Part shown: positions 1-8,778 of the stretch, in pieces
Numbering within the stretch: the stretch's first letter is position 1
How the letters are laid out: each line of letters opens with the position of its first letter
The notes under the pieces: model-generated
Seen by the model: only the letters and a program-made list of their open reading frames with translations
The model's database searches: none
Told to the model about the DNA's origin: nothing
Program-made: the position numbers and the translations under genes
From: Euzebya rosea
GTDB lineage: Bacteria; Actinomycetota; Nitriliruptoria; Euzebyales; Euzebyaceae
Reading direction: 5' to 3'
Assembly: GCF_003073135.1 (NCBI RefSeq)
Contig: NZ_PGDQ01000002.1
Coordinates: 124,001 to 188,000 of the forward strand
Length of the DNA stretch: 64,000 nt

Positions 1-129
1 GTGTCCACGCCCGGCCCATCGGCAGGCCCGGCCACGACTCGAGCCAGCACGCGACATCGACCGGGAGTACGTTCTCGGCGCTGACCCCGCGCGCCCGCCG
101 TGGGGCGACACCGAGGGAAAGGCACGACC

Positions 130-1077
130 ATGTCGACCGCACCGGGCTGGTACCAGGCCGAGGGCGATCCTCCAGGCACCCACCGCTACTGGGACGGCCA
201 GCAGTGGGCCTCCGACGCCCAGCCCATCGGGCAGGCACAGGGGCACCCGCCACAGGCGGCGACGCCCGCTCCGGGCGTGGGCGGCCAGTTCGGGACCCGT
301 CAGGCCGTGCAGGGCAGCCACGAGGTCGACTACGAGATCTTCGGCGACGACATGCAGTTCGTCGAGGTCGAGCTGGACCCGGGCGAGACCGTCATCGGCG
401 AGGCCGGCGCCATGATGTACATCGAGGACGGCATCAGCTTCGAGGTGAAGATGGGGGACGGCTCCGAACCCGACCAGGGGCTGTTCAAGAAGCTCGGCGG
501 GGCCGCCAAGCGTGCGGTGTCCGGCGAGAGCATCTTCCTGACCCACTTCACCAACCACGGATCGGGCAAGGCCCGGGTGGCCTTCGCCGCTCCCTACCCG
601 GGGTCGGTCCTGGCGGTCGACCTCGAGGACGTCGGCGGTCGGCTGATCGTGCAGAAGGACGGGTTCCTGGCCGCCGCCTACGGGACCCGGATCGGGGTGG
701 CGTTCAACCGCAAGCTCGGCGCGGGCCTGCTCGGGGGTGAGGGGTTCATCCTGCAGGACCTGCAGGGTGACGGGAACGTGTTCATCCACGCTGGCGGTAC
801 CGTCGTGGAACGCACGCTGAACAACTCCACGCTCCGCATCGACACGGGCTGCATCGTCGCGATGGAGTCGACGATCGCCTACAACATCGAGCGTGCCGGC
901 AACCTGAAGTCGTCGTTCTTCGGCGGCGAGGGATTGTTCCTGGCCACCCTCAGCGGCACCGGCCGGGTGTGGCTGCAGTCGCTGCCGTTCGAGCGGCTGG
1001 CCAGCCGTGTGGCGCGTTCGGTCGGGACCGGCGGCAGCGGCGGGGACCAGTCGGGCTTCAACATCAACTTCGGCTGA
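130..1077 (+). CDS. DUF2510-AIM24 family protein
   Basis: A 315-aa protein. The first ~35 residues ([21 protein letters not shown]) are a DUF2510 module, common at the N-terminus of actinobacterial membrane or surface proteins. The rest, from about residue 65, matches the AIM24 family: a beta-rich fold with repeated Gly-rich strands such as [12 protein letters not shown] and [18 protein letters not shown]. The family is widespread but its bacterial role is unclear. The ATG at 130 is chosen over a GTG at 100 because a purine-rich GAGGGAAAGG lies just upstream of it. No transmembrane segment is visible. Family assignment is solid; function is not inferred. Confidence 0.85.
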   Translation: MSTAPGWYQAEGDPPGTHRYWDGQQWASDAQPIGQAQGHPPQAATPAPGVGGQFGTRQAVQGSHEVDYEIFGDDMQFVEVELDPGETVIGEAGAMMYIEDGISFEVKMGDGSEPDQGLFKKLGGAAKRAVSGESIFLTHFTNHGSGKARVAFAAPYPGSVLAVDLEDVGGRLIVQKDGFLAAAYGTRIGVAFNRKLGAGLLGGEGFILQDLQGDGNVFIHAGGTVVERTLNNSTLRIDTGCIVAMESTIAYNIERAGNLKSSFFGGEGLFLATLSGTGRVWLQSLPFERLASRVARSVGTGGSGGDQSGFNINFG

Positions 1078-1110
1078 GCGAACGCACCGCGGTGGGGGGA
1101 TGATGGGCAG

Positions 1111-1752
1111 GTGACCGAACCGGCCCCGCATCCCTTCGCCCCGGCCCCTCCGCCGACCAGCGTCCAGCCGCTGGAGGGCCTGGCGCTCGAGCCGCTGCAG
1201 CGACGGTTCGGGGCCGTGCCCGTCCTCGGCCTCTACGCGCTCGTCAACGGCCTGGTGTCGATCGCCGTCATGACCGCCGCCGCGCTGGTGACGGGCGTGC
1301 CGCTGGTCTTCCCGTCGCTGGGCCCCACGGCCTACCTGCTGTTCAGCGACCCCCTGGGCGGCGCCGCGGCGCCGCGCAACACGATCATCGGGCACGGCAT
1401 CGGCGTCCTGGCGGGATGGGGGTCGCTGGTCGTCTTCGGGCTGCAGGACGTGGCGGCGGCCGACGCCATGGGCGCGACCCCCGGCCGGGTCGGCGCAGCC
1501 GCGGTGTCCCTCGCCCTCACCTCCGCGTTGATGGTGTGGTTGCGGCTGCCGCACCCGCCGGCCGCCGCGACCACCCTGATCGTCTCACTCGGGGTCCTGC
1601 CCCACCCGGAGGAGCTTGCCGTGCTGATGCTGGCGGTCGTCCTGCTGGCGGCGCAGGGGTGGATCATCAACCGGCTCGCCGGTGTGCCCGTACCCGTGTG
1701 GGCACCCCGCCGCGAGCCGATCTCGGTCCGGCCCGGCGGCCTGTCCGGCTGA
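1111..1752 (+). CDS. HPP family integral membrane protein
   Basis: A 213-aa protein with about five hydrophobic segments. It carries the HPP family signatures SLGPTAYLLFSDPLGGAAAPRN in its first half (two overlapping motifs) and RLPHPPAAATTLIVSLG in the second, including the name-giving His-Pro-Pro. Some HPP proteins are linked to nitrite transport or are fused to CBS domains; this one has no CBS. It starts with GTG 33 bp after the AIM24 stop and may be co-transcribed with it. A strong hairpin follows at 1782-1820. Confidence 0.85.
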   Translation: MTEPAPHPFAPAPPPTSVQPLEGLALEPLQRRFGAVPVLGLYALVNGLVSIAVMTAAALVTGVPLVFPSLGPTAYLLFSDPLGGAAAPRNTIIGHGIGVLAGWGSLVVFGLQDVAAADAMGATPGRVGAAAVSLALTSALMVWLRLPHPPAAATTLIVSLGVLPHPEELAVLMLAVVLLAAQGWIINRLAGVPVPVWAPRREPISVRPGGLSG

Positions 1753-1781
1753 GACGACCTGCGGCGCCCGGACGGGGACAG

Positions 1782-1820
1782 ACGAAGGGGCCGCTCCGTC
1801 GCCGGTGCGGCCCCTGTCGT
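1782..1820 (+). terminator. hairpin terminator after HPP gene
   Basis: AGGGGCCGC at 1786-1794 pairs with GCGGCCCCT at 1807-1815, and the stem continues outward with one bulged base to 1782/1820. It lies 30 bp after the HPP stop codon and before a gene on the opposite strand. There is no long T-tract, so it is called on stem strength and position. Confidence 0.6.
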
Positions 1821-1957
1821 GCTCCGCCCTGTGGAACACGTTCGTTGCCCAGTGTTGTACGACAGGACGACCCCCCCGCGCACCATTTTTTTACGCGGAC
1901 GCGACGCTGCCGTCACATTCCTGCCCTCGACCGGGGGTCGAAGGGCTCCGACGTCGC

Positions 1958-2782
1958 CTACCCGTCGTGCTCGGTCAGGAAGTCCAGCAGCTGCTCGACG
2001 GCCCCGATGAGCGGGGCCTCGAGGTCGGCGAAGGACTGCACGCCCCCCAACGCCCGCCGCCACACGTCGCGGTGGTCGGCCACGCCGAGGGCGGCGGCGA
2101 TGCCCTCCTTCCACGGTTGCCCCTTGGGGACCGTCGGCCATGCCCTCAGCCCGAGGACCTTCGGCCGCACCCCGGCCCACACGTCGACGAACGGGTGCCC
2201 GGTGATCAGCACGTTGGGGTCACGCACCTCCGCGGCGATCCGCGACTCCTTGGACCCGCTCACGAGGTGGTCCAGCAGCACGCCGAGCCGTCGAGTCGGA
2301 CCGGGGGAGAACGTGCGCACGGCGGCGGCGAGGTCGTCGGCACCGTGCAGCGGCTCGACGACGATCGCGAGCTCGCGCAGCTCGTCGCCCCAGACCTTCT
2401 CCAGCAGCTGGGCGTCGTGGGTCCCCTCCACCCAGATGCGTGACGCCCGCGCCACCTTCGGCGTGATCGCCTTGGCCACGACCGCCCCGCTCGCCGAGGT
2501 CAGCGTCGCGGGTCGGGTGATCGCCACACCCCCGCGGGTCACCCGCACGGGCTTGCCGTCCTGGGCGAAGCGGTCGGCCTCGAAGGGAAACGCGCGGCGA
2601 CCGCCGTCGTCGTCGGCCTCCAGGGTGATGATCCTCCCGTCGACCTCCACGACCCGGCCGGTGAACCGGGTGGAACGGTCGGTCAGGCGGATGCCCAGCC
2701 GCAGGCTGACCTCCCGGGGCGGCGGGCGCTTCTTGGACGGGACGGCCAGGACGTCGGCGACGTAGCGGGGGCGGCGGTTCAT
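1958..2782 (-). CDS. DUF3097 family protein
   Basis: A 274-aa protein matching the actinobacterial DUF3097 family; stretches such as RLGIRLTDRSTRFTGRVVEV, ASRIWVEGTHDAQLLEKVWG and LITGHPFVDVWAGVRP are characteristic. The family is conserved across Actinobacteria, is usually about this length, and has no established function. The ATG at 2782 is preferred because a TACCGT box (2791-2796 on the minus strand) sits 8 nt upstream with no Shine-Dalgarno sequence, the leaderless pattern seen repeatedly in this window. A longer reading upstream loses family similarity. Confidence 0.88.
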   Translation of the reverse strand: MNRRPRYVADVLAVPSKKRPPPREVSLRLGIRLTDRSTRFTGRVVEVDGRIITLEADDDGGRRAFPFEADRFAQDGKPVRVTRGGVAITRPATLTSASGAVVAKAITPKVARASRIWVEGTHDAQLLEKVWGDELRELAIVVEPLHGADDLAAAVRTFSPGPTRRLGVLLDHLVSGSKESRIAAEVRDPNVLITGHPFVDVWAGVRPKVLGLRAWPTVPKGQPWKEGIAAALGVADHRDVWRRALGGVQSFADLEAPLIGAVEQLLDFLTEHDG

Positions 2783-2867
2783 GGCCCAACACGGTAGGTG
2801 GGGACCTGCCCGGTCGAGGCGAACCCTCCCGCGGCGCCGCCGCCCCGACCTGCCTGACCGGTTCCTG

Positions 2868-3995
2868 CTACCCGGTCGGGACGGATGCCGGCGTCCGGGC
2901 CACGTAGTAGCTGTTGAACCAGTCGCCCTCGACGGCCTCGACCCGGCAGTCCACGAACCCCGCGTCGGTGAGCATCGCCATCGCGACTTGCTCGCCCCAC
3001 GCCGCACCGAGGCCGACGCCCCCCTGCGACAGGGACACCGCCATGCAGTGCAGGCACGACACGGTGTACAGGAACACGGGGGCCGCGAGGTCGACGTTCT
3101 CGTGCACGTGGCTGGATGCCCTCGTGTCGACCATCAGGAACGTCCCACCCGGCCGCAGCGCCCGCGCGACGTTCTCCAGCACGGCGGCCGGGTGGGCCTG
3201 GTCGTGGATGGCGTCGAAGGCGGTCACGAGGTCGAACGCGTCCTCGGCGGCCAGGTGCGCGACGTCGACCACGTCGAACCTCGCGTTGGACAGCCCCGCC
3301 GCAGCCGCCTCGGTCCGAGCCGCGTCGATCGCGTCGGGGGAGAAGTCGTAGCCCACGAACGTGCTGGCGGGAAACGCAGCCGCCAGCAGGTTGACGGCGT
3401 GCCCGCTTCCACAGCCGATGTCGGCGACGGCGATGCCCTCGGCGAGCCGGTCGGGGGCGCCGGGGACCAGCGGGACGATCGTGTCCAGCAGCAGCGCGTC
3501 GTGGACCGCCCTGCTGTCCTCTGCCATCAGCTGGTGGAAGGTCGGATAGGCGTCGTAGCCCACGCCGCCGCCGTGCCGGAACGCCTCGACGACGTCACTC
3601 TCGACGCGAGCGAGCAGCGGCACGAACTGCATGACGTGCGCCATGTTCTCCGGTCCCGCGTCACGGGTCAGGCACAGCGCGTGCTCGGCCGGGAGCCAGT
3701 AGGAGGCCGACGCGGGGTCGTGCTCGACGACGCGGGCGACGGTCATGGCGGCGAGCCATTCGCGGACGTAGCGCTCGTGCAGGCCGGTGGCCTCGGCGAT
3801 CCGTTCGCTCGTCGCCGGTGGGAGGGTTGCCATGGCGTCGAAGAGGCCGACCCGATGGCCGATGCTGGCCATCAAGGCCAAGCAGGCCTCGTCGAGCACG
3901 GTCATCATCCGCCCGGCGAACGCCTCGACACGGGCGGGGTCGACACGAGCGGGGTCGGGGAGGGTGTGGGCGGTCGCTGCGTCGACGGTGGTCAT
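2868..3995 (-). CDS. class I SAM-dependent methyltransferase
   Basis: A 375-aa protein. Residues ~15-110 form a winged-helix-like dimerisation domain. Residues ~170-290 are a Rossmann methyltransferase with motif I IADIGCGSGHAVN-type (VADIGCGSGHAVNLLA), followed by FVGYDFSPDAI and DAFDLVTAFDAIHDQ. The layout resembles the mycobacterial Rv2258c group of small-molecule methyltransferases; the substrate is unknown. The start is fixed by an AAGGAGG ribosome site 7 nt before the ATG at 3995. It lies downstream of a LuxR-type regulator on the same strand with a 134-bp gap, so co-regulation is possible. Confidence 0.85.
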   Translation of the reverse strand: MTTVDAATAHTLPDPARVDPARVEAFAGRMMTVLDEACLALMASIGHRVGLFDAMATLPPATSERIAEATGLHERYVREWLAAMTVARVVEHDPASASYWLPAEHALCLTRDAGPENMAHVMQFVPLLARVESDVVEAFRHGGGVGYDAYPTFHQLMAEDSRAVHDALLLDTIVPLVPGAPDRLAEGIAVADIGCGSGHAVNLLAAAFPASTFVGYDFSPDAIDAARTEAAAAGLSNARFDVVDVAHLAAEDAFDLVTAFDAIHDQAHPAAVLENVARALRPGGTFLMVDTRASSHVHENVDLAAPVFLYTVSCLHCMAVSLSQGGVGLGAAWGEQVAMAMLTDAGFVDCRVEAVEGDWFNSYYVARTPASVPTG

Positions 3996-4129
3996 CGCTG
4001 CCTCCTTGGGGTCGGGCCACGTGGTGGACACCGCCGACCGTCGCATCCACCGGGCCTCCCGCGCATCGGTCGAATCGTGTGACCTGTCGACCGGCTCGTG
4101 CATCGAACGATGCAGGGACCCGCTGTCGC

Positions 4130-5758
4130 TCAGCTCGCGCCGATCCCGTTGCGGTGGGCCCACGCGGCAGCGGCCGTGCGGGTGCGCAGGTCCAGCTTCA
4201 GGTAGATGTTGGCGAGGTGGCGGGCAACGGTCTTCTCGCTGATGACCAGGCGGTCGGCGACCTGCCGGTTGGTGGCGCCCTCGGCGACCAGGGCCAGGAC
4301 CTCGACCTCGCGTGCGGTCAGCCCGGCACCCGAGGCCTGCCGCACCCCGTCGGGGGGCGATGTCGAGCGCATCCGGTCCAGGGCGTCCATGGCCACGTCG
4401 GCCTCCAGGCGCGCCCCGCGCTCGTCGCCCAGCGCCGCCCGGGCACGCGACGCCAACCTCCGGATCAGCGCCGTCTGCAGGGGCGCGTCCATCGCCTGCC
4501 AGCGCGACTCCGCACCACGCAGCCAGCGGAGGGCACCGGCCGGATCATCAGCGAGCAGCAGCGCCGCACCGCGGGCCTGCTCGGCCAGGGCCTCGAAACC
4601 CGGCGTCGGCCAGGTCCGGGCGATCGTGGCCAGGTCGTCGGCCGCCCCAGCCGCGACGGCCCCGTCGCCACACGCGACCGCGAGGTCGGCCTGTGCGGCC
4701 AGGAGCCGAGCCCGCCGGAAGGGGGCCGGTCCGGCGCTCTCCAGCGACGACGTCACCGCCAACAGGCCCTCGCGGGGGCGTCCGTCGACCAGCCACAGCA
4801 TCGCCAGCCCCGGCTGCGGGTCACGCCCACGTGCCAGCGCCTCCCGGTAGCCGGCCTCGGCGACGTCGACGTCACCACGGAGCCGCGACAGCTCAGCGAG
4901 CTGGTACCAGGCCTCGCCGACGACCGCGACGTTGAGCTCGGCGAGGTCCTCGCACACCCGGCGAGCCTCGGCCTCCGCCGAACCCCAGTCGCCGGCGACG
5001 ACGAGGAGCTGGGCCCGGTGGACCCGGCAGATCCCGGTGAACATCGCCGCGCTGCTGAAGGTGTCGCACCATCGCTGGGTTGCGGTGGTCCACTCCCGTG
5101 CCCGGCGAAGGTCCATGAGGTCGTGGCACAGGGCCATCATCCGGCAGTAGATGTTGCCGGCGAACTCGGGCCGGACCTCGCCCGCCACGACGGACACCAT
5201 GGCCTCGTCCAGCAGCGCCAGCCCGTCGGCCATGTGCCCCTGCTGCACCTTGCTCGCGCCCTCCTGGACCAGCGCCAGCGCCTGGAGGGTCGGGTCGCCG
5301 TGGTCCCGGCCGAGGGCGTGCACGTCCCGGGCGGCGGTGATCGCCGCTGCGAGGTCGCCCGCGTCCGAGGCCTCCTCGATGGCCATCAGGCGCAGGTACC
5401 CGTGCTCGACCGCGGTCGGCAGGTCGTTCAGGAGGCGTCGTGCCCGGCCGAGCCACCCGGATCCGAGCGCTACCTCCCCGCGCAGGATTGCCATGAACCC
5501 GATGTCCATCGCGGCCATCGCCGCCCGGGAGCGCTCGCCCGCCTCGACGCAGCGGCGATGCACCTCCTCCGACAACGACATGGCTTCGCGCGCCAGCCCG
5601 AGCCACCAGGCGGCGTCGCCCATCGCATCCAGGTCGTGGATGGGCAGCGGTTCGTGTGATCGCGCCCGCGCGAAGGCTCGGTAGGCCGAGTCCCAGTCAT
5701 GGTGCTCGAACGCGGCCCGGGCGATCGCCAGCTGCTGGCCGGGCGAACCTGTCGACAC
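4130..5758 (-). CDS. LuxR-type transcriptional regulator with TPR-like sensor region
   Basis: A 542-aa protein. The N-terminal ~460 residues are Ala-rich paired helices resembling TPR repeats. The C-terminal ~65 residues are a LuxR helix-turn-helix (GLTAREVEVLALVAEGATNR followed by QVADRLVISEKTVARHLANI). Unlike MalT-type regulators it has no P-loop ATPase, so it belongs to the TPR-LuxR group whose ligands are mostly unknown. The start is a GTG at 5758 with no clear ribosome site. The methyltransferase gene downstream on the same strand is a candidate target or operon partner. Confidence 0.85.
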   Translation of the reverse strand: MSTGSPGQQLAIARAAFEHHDWDSAYRAFARARSHEPLPIHDLDAMGDAAWWLGLAREAMSLSEEVHRRCVEAGERSRAAMAAMDIGFMAILRGEVALGSGWLGRARRLLNDLPTAVEHGYLRLMAIEEASDAGDLAAAITAARDVHALGRDHGDPTLQALALVQEGASKVQQGHMADGLALLDEAMVSVVAGEVRPEFAGNIYCRMMALCHDLMDLRRAREWTTATQRWCDTFSSAAMFTGICRVHRAQLLVVAGDWGSAEAEARRVCEDLAELNVAVVGEAWYQLAELSRLRGDVDVAEAGYREALARGRDPQPGLAMLWLVDGRPREGLLAVTSSLESAGPAPFRRARLLAAQADLAVACGDGAVAAGAADDLATIARTWPTPGFEALAEQARGAALLLADDPAGALRWLRGAESRWQAMDAPLQTALIRRLASRARAALGDERGARLEADVAMDALDRMRSTSPPDGVRQASGAGLTAREVEVLALVAEGATNRQVADRLVISEKTVARHLANIYLKLDLRTRTAAAAWAHRNGIGAS

Positions 5759-5816
5759 GTGGATGAGTGTCCCACGGGTCGACCGGGTCGGTCACGACGG
5801 GGTTGGAAACAGCCGC

Positions 5817-5990
5817 TCAGGCCTCGGTGATACCCGAGCGAACCTGCTCCACGACCGTCTCGGGCAGGTCGTGCATGCCATGGGCCGCAGCCGCGTGGTC
5901 GGCGACCTCTCGCAGGACGTCGTCCTCGGTCTCGCCCGTGACGACCCCATCGCACCCGGCGACGACGTTGTTGCACTCGAACTTCTTCAT
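5817..5990 (-). CDS. DUF1059 small protein (second of tandem pair)
   Basis: A 57-aa protein beginning MKKFECNNVVAGCDGVVTGE, with an acidic helix (TEDDVLREVADHAAAAHGM), the typical DUF1059 pattern of two cysteines followed by an AxxHG helix. The start is fixed by AAGGAGGAACCC immediately before the ATG. It lies 11 bp downstream of a second DUF1059 gene on the same strand, so the two are almost certainly one transcript. The function of DUF1059 is unknown. Confidence 0.85.
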   Translation of the reverse strand: MKKFECNNVVAGCDGVVTGETEDDVLREVADHAAAAHGMHDLPETVVEQVRSGITEA

Positions 5991-6001
5991 GGGTTCCTCC
6001 T

Positions 6002-6154
6002 TCAGGCAGGTCGCACCATCGCCTCGGCCTGGTCTCGGGTGAGGTCCATGTCGTGGACGGTGCGGGCATGTGCCTGCGCCGCGGCGACGACCTCGTCGGT
6101 GGTGCCGCCCCGGAGGACGGCCCCGCACGGGCACTCGATGATGCGGCCTTCCAT
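6002..6154 (-). CDS. DUF1059-like small protein (first of tandem pair)
   Basis: A 50-aa protein beginning MEGRIIECPCGAVLRGGT and continuing DEVVAAAQAHARTVHDMDL. It has a CPC cysteine pair followed by the same helix pattern as its neighbour. An AGGAAC ribosome site precedes the ATG. It is divergent from a small SARP-type regulator (start 6212) across only 57 bp, which suggests that regulator could control the pair; this is an inference from position. Confidence 0.8.
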   Translation of the reverse strand: MEGRIIECPCGAVLRGGTTDEVVAAAQAHARTVHDMDLTRDQAEAMVRPA

Positions 6155-6211
6155 GTGCGTTCCTGTCACGCGACGATACGGACACGGTATTGCTGACGGG
6201 TTGGAGAAACC

Positions 6212-6976
6212 TTGCTGCGAGTGTTCCTCACGGGACGGATCACCGTCGCCGCCGGCGACTGCACCGTCGACGAGACCTCGATGCCGGGGATGCTCGGTCG
6301 TGCGACGTTCGCCGTGCTGGTGCTGGAACGACACCGGCTCGCCGTCGATGTCCTCGCCGACCGACTGTGGCCCGTGGCACCGCCGCCCGGTTGGTCCAAG
6401 TCCATCGCCCCGCTCGTGAGCCGGCTCCGAACGGCCATGCGAACCCTCCACGACGCCGACGGACTTCCGACCATCCGTGCACGCGACGGCGGGTACGAGC
6501 TCGAGCTGCCCGTCGGCGTGTGGATCGATGTCGAGGACGGGATCCGCCGCCTGGACCGCGCGGAGGGGGCCCTTCGTCGTGGGGACCTCGAGGCCGCATG
6601 GCTCGACGCGGCACCGGCGTCGGCCATCCTCCGTCGCCCGTTCCTGCCGGGTTTCGACGCGCCGTGGGTGGACATCGTCCGGGACCGGCTCGTGGACGGC
6701 AGCTACCGCTCCTGGCTGGTCCTGGCGGAGGTGTGGCGCCGGCGGGGGGAGTACGCGCTGGCGCGAACCGCCGCGCAGTCGGCGATCGGCACCGATCGTT
6801 GGCGTGAGGACGCTCACCGCCTGCTCATCCAGCTCGAGCTCGACAGCGGCAACCGGGCCAGCGCCCGCCTGGCTGCCCAGCGTTGCACCGCCGTCCTGCG
6901 CGAGGAGCTGGGGGTGGAGCCATCCACGCAGACGCTGGCGTTGATCGAGCGCACGGGCACCCATCGATCCGGCTGA
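6212..6976 (+). CDS. small SARP-type regulator with BTAD domain
   Basis: A 254-aa protein. Residues ~1-100 are an OmpR-like winged helix (LERHRLAVDVLADRLWP, RLRTAMRTLH, IRARDGGYELELP). Residues ~105-250 are a bacterial transcriptional activator (BTAD) domain of paired helices ending in the typical LREELGVEPSTQTLALIE. It has no ATPase or sensor extension, so it is a minimal SARP. The TTG start at 6212 follows GGAG by 7 nt. It is divergent from the DUF1059 pair, its most likely target by position. Confidence 0.85.
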   Translation: MLRVFLTGRITVAAGDCTVDETSMPGMLGRATFAVLVLERHRLAVDVLADRLWPVAPPPGWSKSIAPLVSRLRTAMRTLHDADGLPTIRARDGGYELELPVGVWIDVEDGIRRLDRAEGALRRGDLEAAWLDAAPASAILRRPFLPGFDAPWVDIVRDRLVDGSYRSWLVLAEVWRRRGEYALARTAAQSAIGTDRWREDAHRLLIQLELDSGNRASARLAAQRCTAVLREELGVEPSTQTLALIERTGTHRSG

Positions 6977-7037
6977 CGCGTCGGAGGGCCGGGGGACCGG
7001 GGAATGGCACGCCGGTTCGGGCTAGCCTGTTCCCACG

Positions 7038-8228
7038 ATGCTCGATGCCCTCCAGCCCCTGCCGCCCGACCCGATCCTCGGCACCACCGTCGCGTGCCGC
7101 AACGACCCCAACCCGCTGAAGGTCGACCTCGGCGTGGGCGTCTACAAGGACGACAACGGGACGACGCCGATCTTCCGCTCCGTCGTCCGGGCCGAGCAGC
7201 GCGTGCTCGCCGACCAGACGACCAAGGCGTACGTGTCGCCGCCCGGTGACGCCCGCTTCATCAGCGGGATCACCCGTGAGCTGTTCGGCGCCGACCACGC
7301 CGTCGTGACCGGCGGACGGGTCGGCGCGGTGCAGGCGCCCGGCGGCTCCGGCGCGCTCCGGCTCGGTGCCGGGCTGCTGCTTCGCGCCGAGTCCAACACC
7401 CAGCTGTGGGTGCCGTCACCGACCTGGGGCAACCACATCCCGCTGATGGGTGCAGCCGGGCTGGACATGCAGCAGTACCCCTACTACGACAAGCAGACCC
7501 ACGTCATCGAGTTCGACGCGATGGTCGAGACGCTGAAGCAGCGTGGCCCCGGCGACGTCGTGCTGCTGCACGGCTGCTGCCACAACCCCTGCGGTGCCGA
7601 CCTGACCCGCGAGCAGTGGGACGTCATCGGTGACCTGGCCGAGGAACGCGGCTTCACGCCCTACGTCGACTTCGCCTACCACGGCCTCGCCGAGGGCATG
7701 GACGCCGACGCCTACGGGGTCCGCATGCTGGCCGACCGGCTGCCCGAGCTCCTGGTCGCGTACTCGGCGTCGAAGAACTTCGGGCTGTACCGAGAACGGA
7801 CCGGGCTCGCCCTGACCATCACCGCCACCTCCGAGGGGGCGTCCACGGCGACCAGCCAGATGGCCAACATCGCCCGCGAGCTGTACTCCATGCCGCCGGC
7901 CCACGGCGCTTCCATCGTCGGGGAGATCCTCGACGACGAGGTCCTCACCGCGGACTGGAAGGCCGAGGTGGGTCAGATGCGCGAACGCATCAACGGCCTC
8001 AGGGCGATGCTGTCGGAACACCTCCGGGTCGCAACGGACTCCACCGACTTCGACTACATCGCGGGCGAACGTGGCATGTTCAGCTTCCTCGGCCTCTCGC
8101 CCGAGCAGGTCACTGCGCTGCAGCACGACCACAGCGTGTACCCCATCCCGTCGAGCCGTGTGAACATCGCCGGGGTGACCGAGGAGAACGTGGCACGTGT
8201 CGCCGCCGGCATCGCGGCGGTCCGCTGA
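7038..8228 (+). CDS. aromatic amino acid aminotransferase (class I, TyrB/AspC type)
   Basis: A 396-aa PLP-dependent transaminase close to the usual length of the TyrB/AspC group. The N-terminus DPNPLKVDLGVGVYKDDNG and the sites GGSGALRLGA, HGCCHNPCGADLTREQW, YVDFAYHGLAEG and SYSASKNFG-type AYSASKNFGLYRERTG (PLP lysine in SKN) are diagnostic. It would interconvert aromatic or acidic amino acids and 2-oxo acids with 2-oxoglutarate. HGCCHNPCG has extra cysteines where many homologues read HACCHNPTG. A TAGCCT box at 7023-7028, 9 nt before the ATG and without a ribosome site, suggests a leaderless mRNA. Substrate preference cannot be fixed from sequence. Confidence 0.9.
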   Translation: MLDALQPLPPDPILGTTVACRNDPNPLKVDLGVGVYKDDNGTTPIFRSVVRAEQRVLADQTTKAYVSPPGDARFISGITRELFGADHAVVTGGRVGAVQAPGGSGALRLGAGLLLRAESNTQLWVPSPTWGNHIPLMGAAGLDMQQYPYYDKQTHVIEFDAMVETLKQRGPGDVVLLHGCCHNPCGADLTREQWDVIGDLAEERGFTPYVDFAYHGLAEGMDADAYGVRMLADRLPELLVAYSASKNFGLYRERTGLALTITATSEGASTATSQMANIARELYSMPPAHGASIVGEILDDEVLTADWKAEVGQMRERINGLRAMLSEHLRVATDSTDFDYIAGERGMFSFLGLSPEQVTALQHDHSVYPIPSSRVNIAGVTEENVARVAAGIAAVR

Positions 8229-8395
8229 CCCGAGTCAGCCACAGCACCGCTGACACGGGGCGTTCCGGCGCAGGTCGGGTGTCGCGGACGAAACGTCCCC
8301 ATCCCAATTGTGGGCATGGCGTTTCCGCGAGACCCGGAGGTACGATTGTCGCGCCCGGATACCTTCGCGGGCTCCCAAGCAAGTGAGGCAGTGCA

Positions 8396-8599
8396 GTGGC
8401 AACAGGAACAGTGAAGTTCTTCAACTCCGAGAAGGGGTTCGGGTTCATCCAGCCCGACGACGGAGGGAAGGACATATTCGTCCATTTCTCGAACATCGCA
8501 GGGAGCGGATATCGCAACCTCGAGGAGAACCAGAAGGTCGAGTTCGAGGTCGGCCCCGGACGCAAGGGTGATGAAGCCCGCGATGTGAAGCCCCTCTAG
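8396..8599 (+). CDS. cold shock protein, CspA family
   Basis: A 67-aa single cold-shock domain with both nucleic-acid-binding motifs, GFGFIQ (RNP1-like) and DIFVHF (RNP2). It starts GTG. The preceding 167 bp is free of genes and includes a hairpin-prone GC stretch, consistent with the long leaders usual for csp genes. It is likely an RNA chaperone. The slightly extended loop [16 protein letters not shown] is typical of the actinobacterial short form. Confidence 0.95.
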   Translation: MATGTVKFFNSEKGFGFIQPDDGGKDIFVHFSNIAGSGYRNLEENQKVEFEVGPGRKGDEARDVKPL

Positions 8600-8627
8600 G
8601 CTCTCGAGCGTTCAAGGTGATAGCGAC

Positions 8628-8659
8628 AGCCCGGGCCCCCGCGGCCCGGGTTGTTCTGT
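8628..8659 (+). terminator. intrinsic terminator of the cold shock gene
   Basis: AGCCCGGGCC at 8628-8637 pairs with GGCCCGGGTT at 8643-8652 (with one G-T pair) over a 5-nt loop, followed by the T-containing tail GTTCTGTG. It lies 28 bp after the csp stop codon. Confidence 0.7.
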
Positions 8660-8778
8660 GTCTGCGGTGACGGCGACGTCTCCTGCGTACCGCGACGTCT
8701 TCTGCGGGACGGCGAAACTTCCGGGACCCGACGGGGTCCAATGGGTGTACCCCCGCCCGATCGACGAAGGACGCCGCT

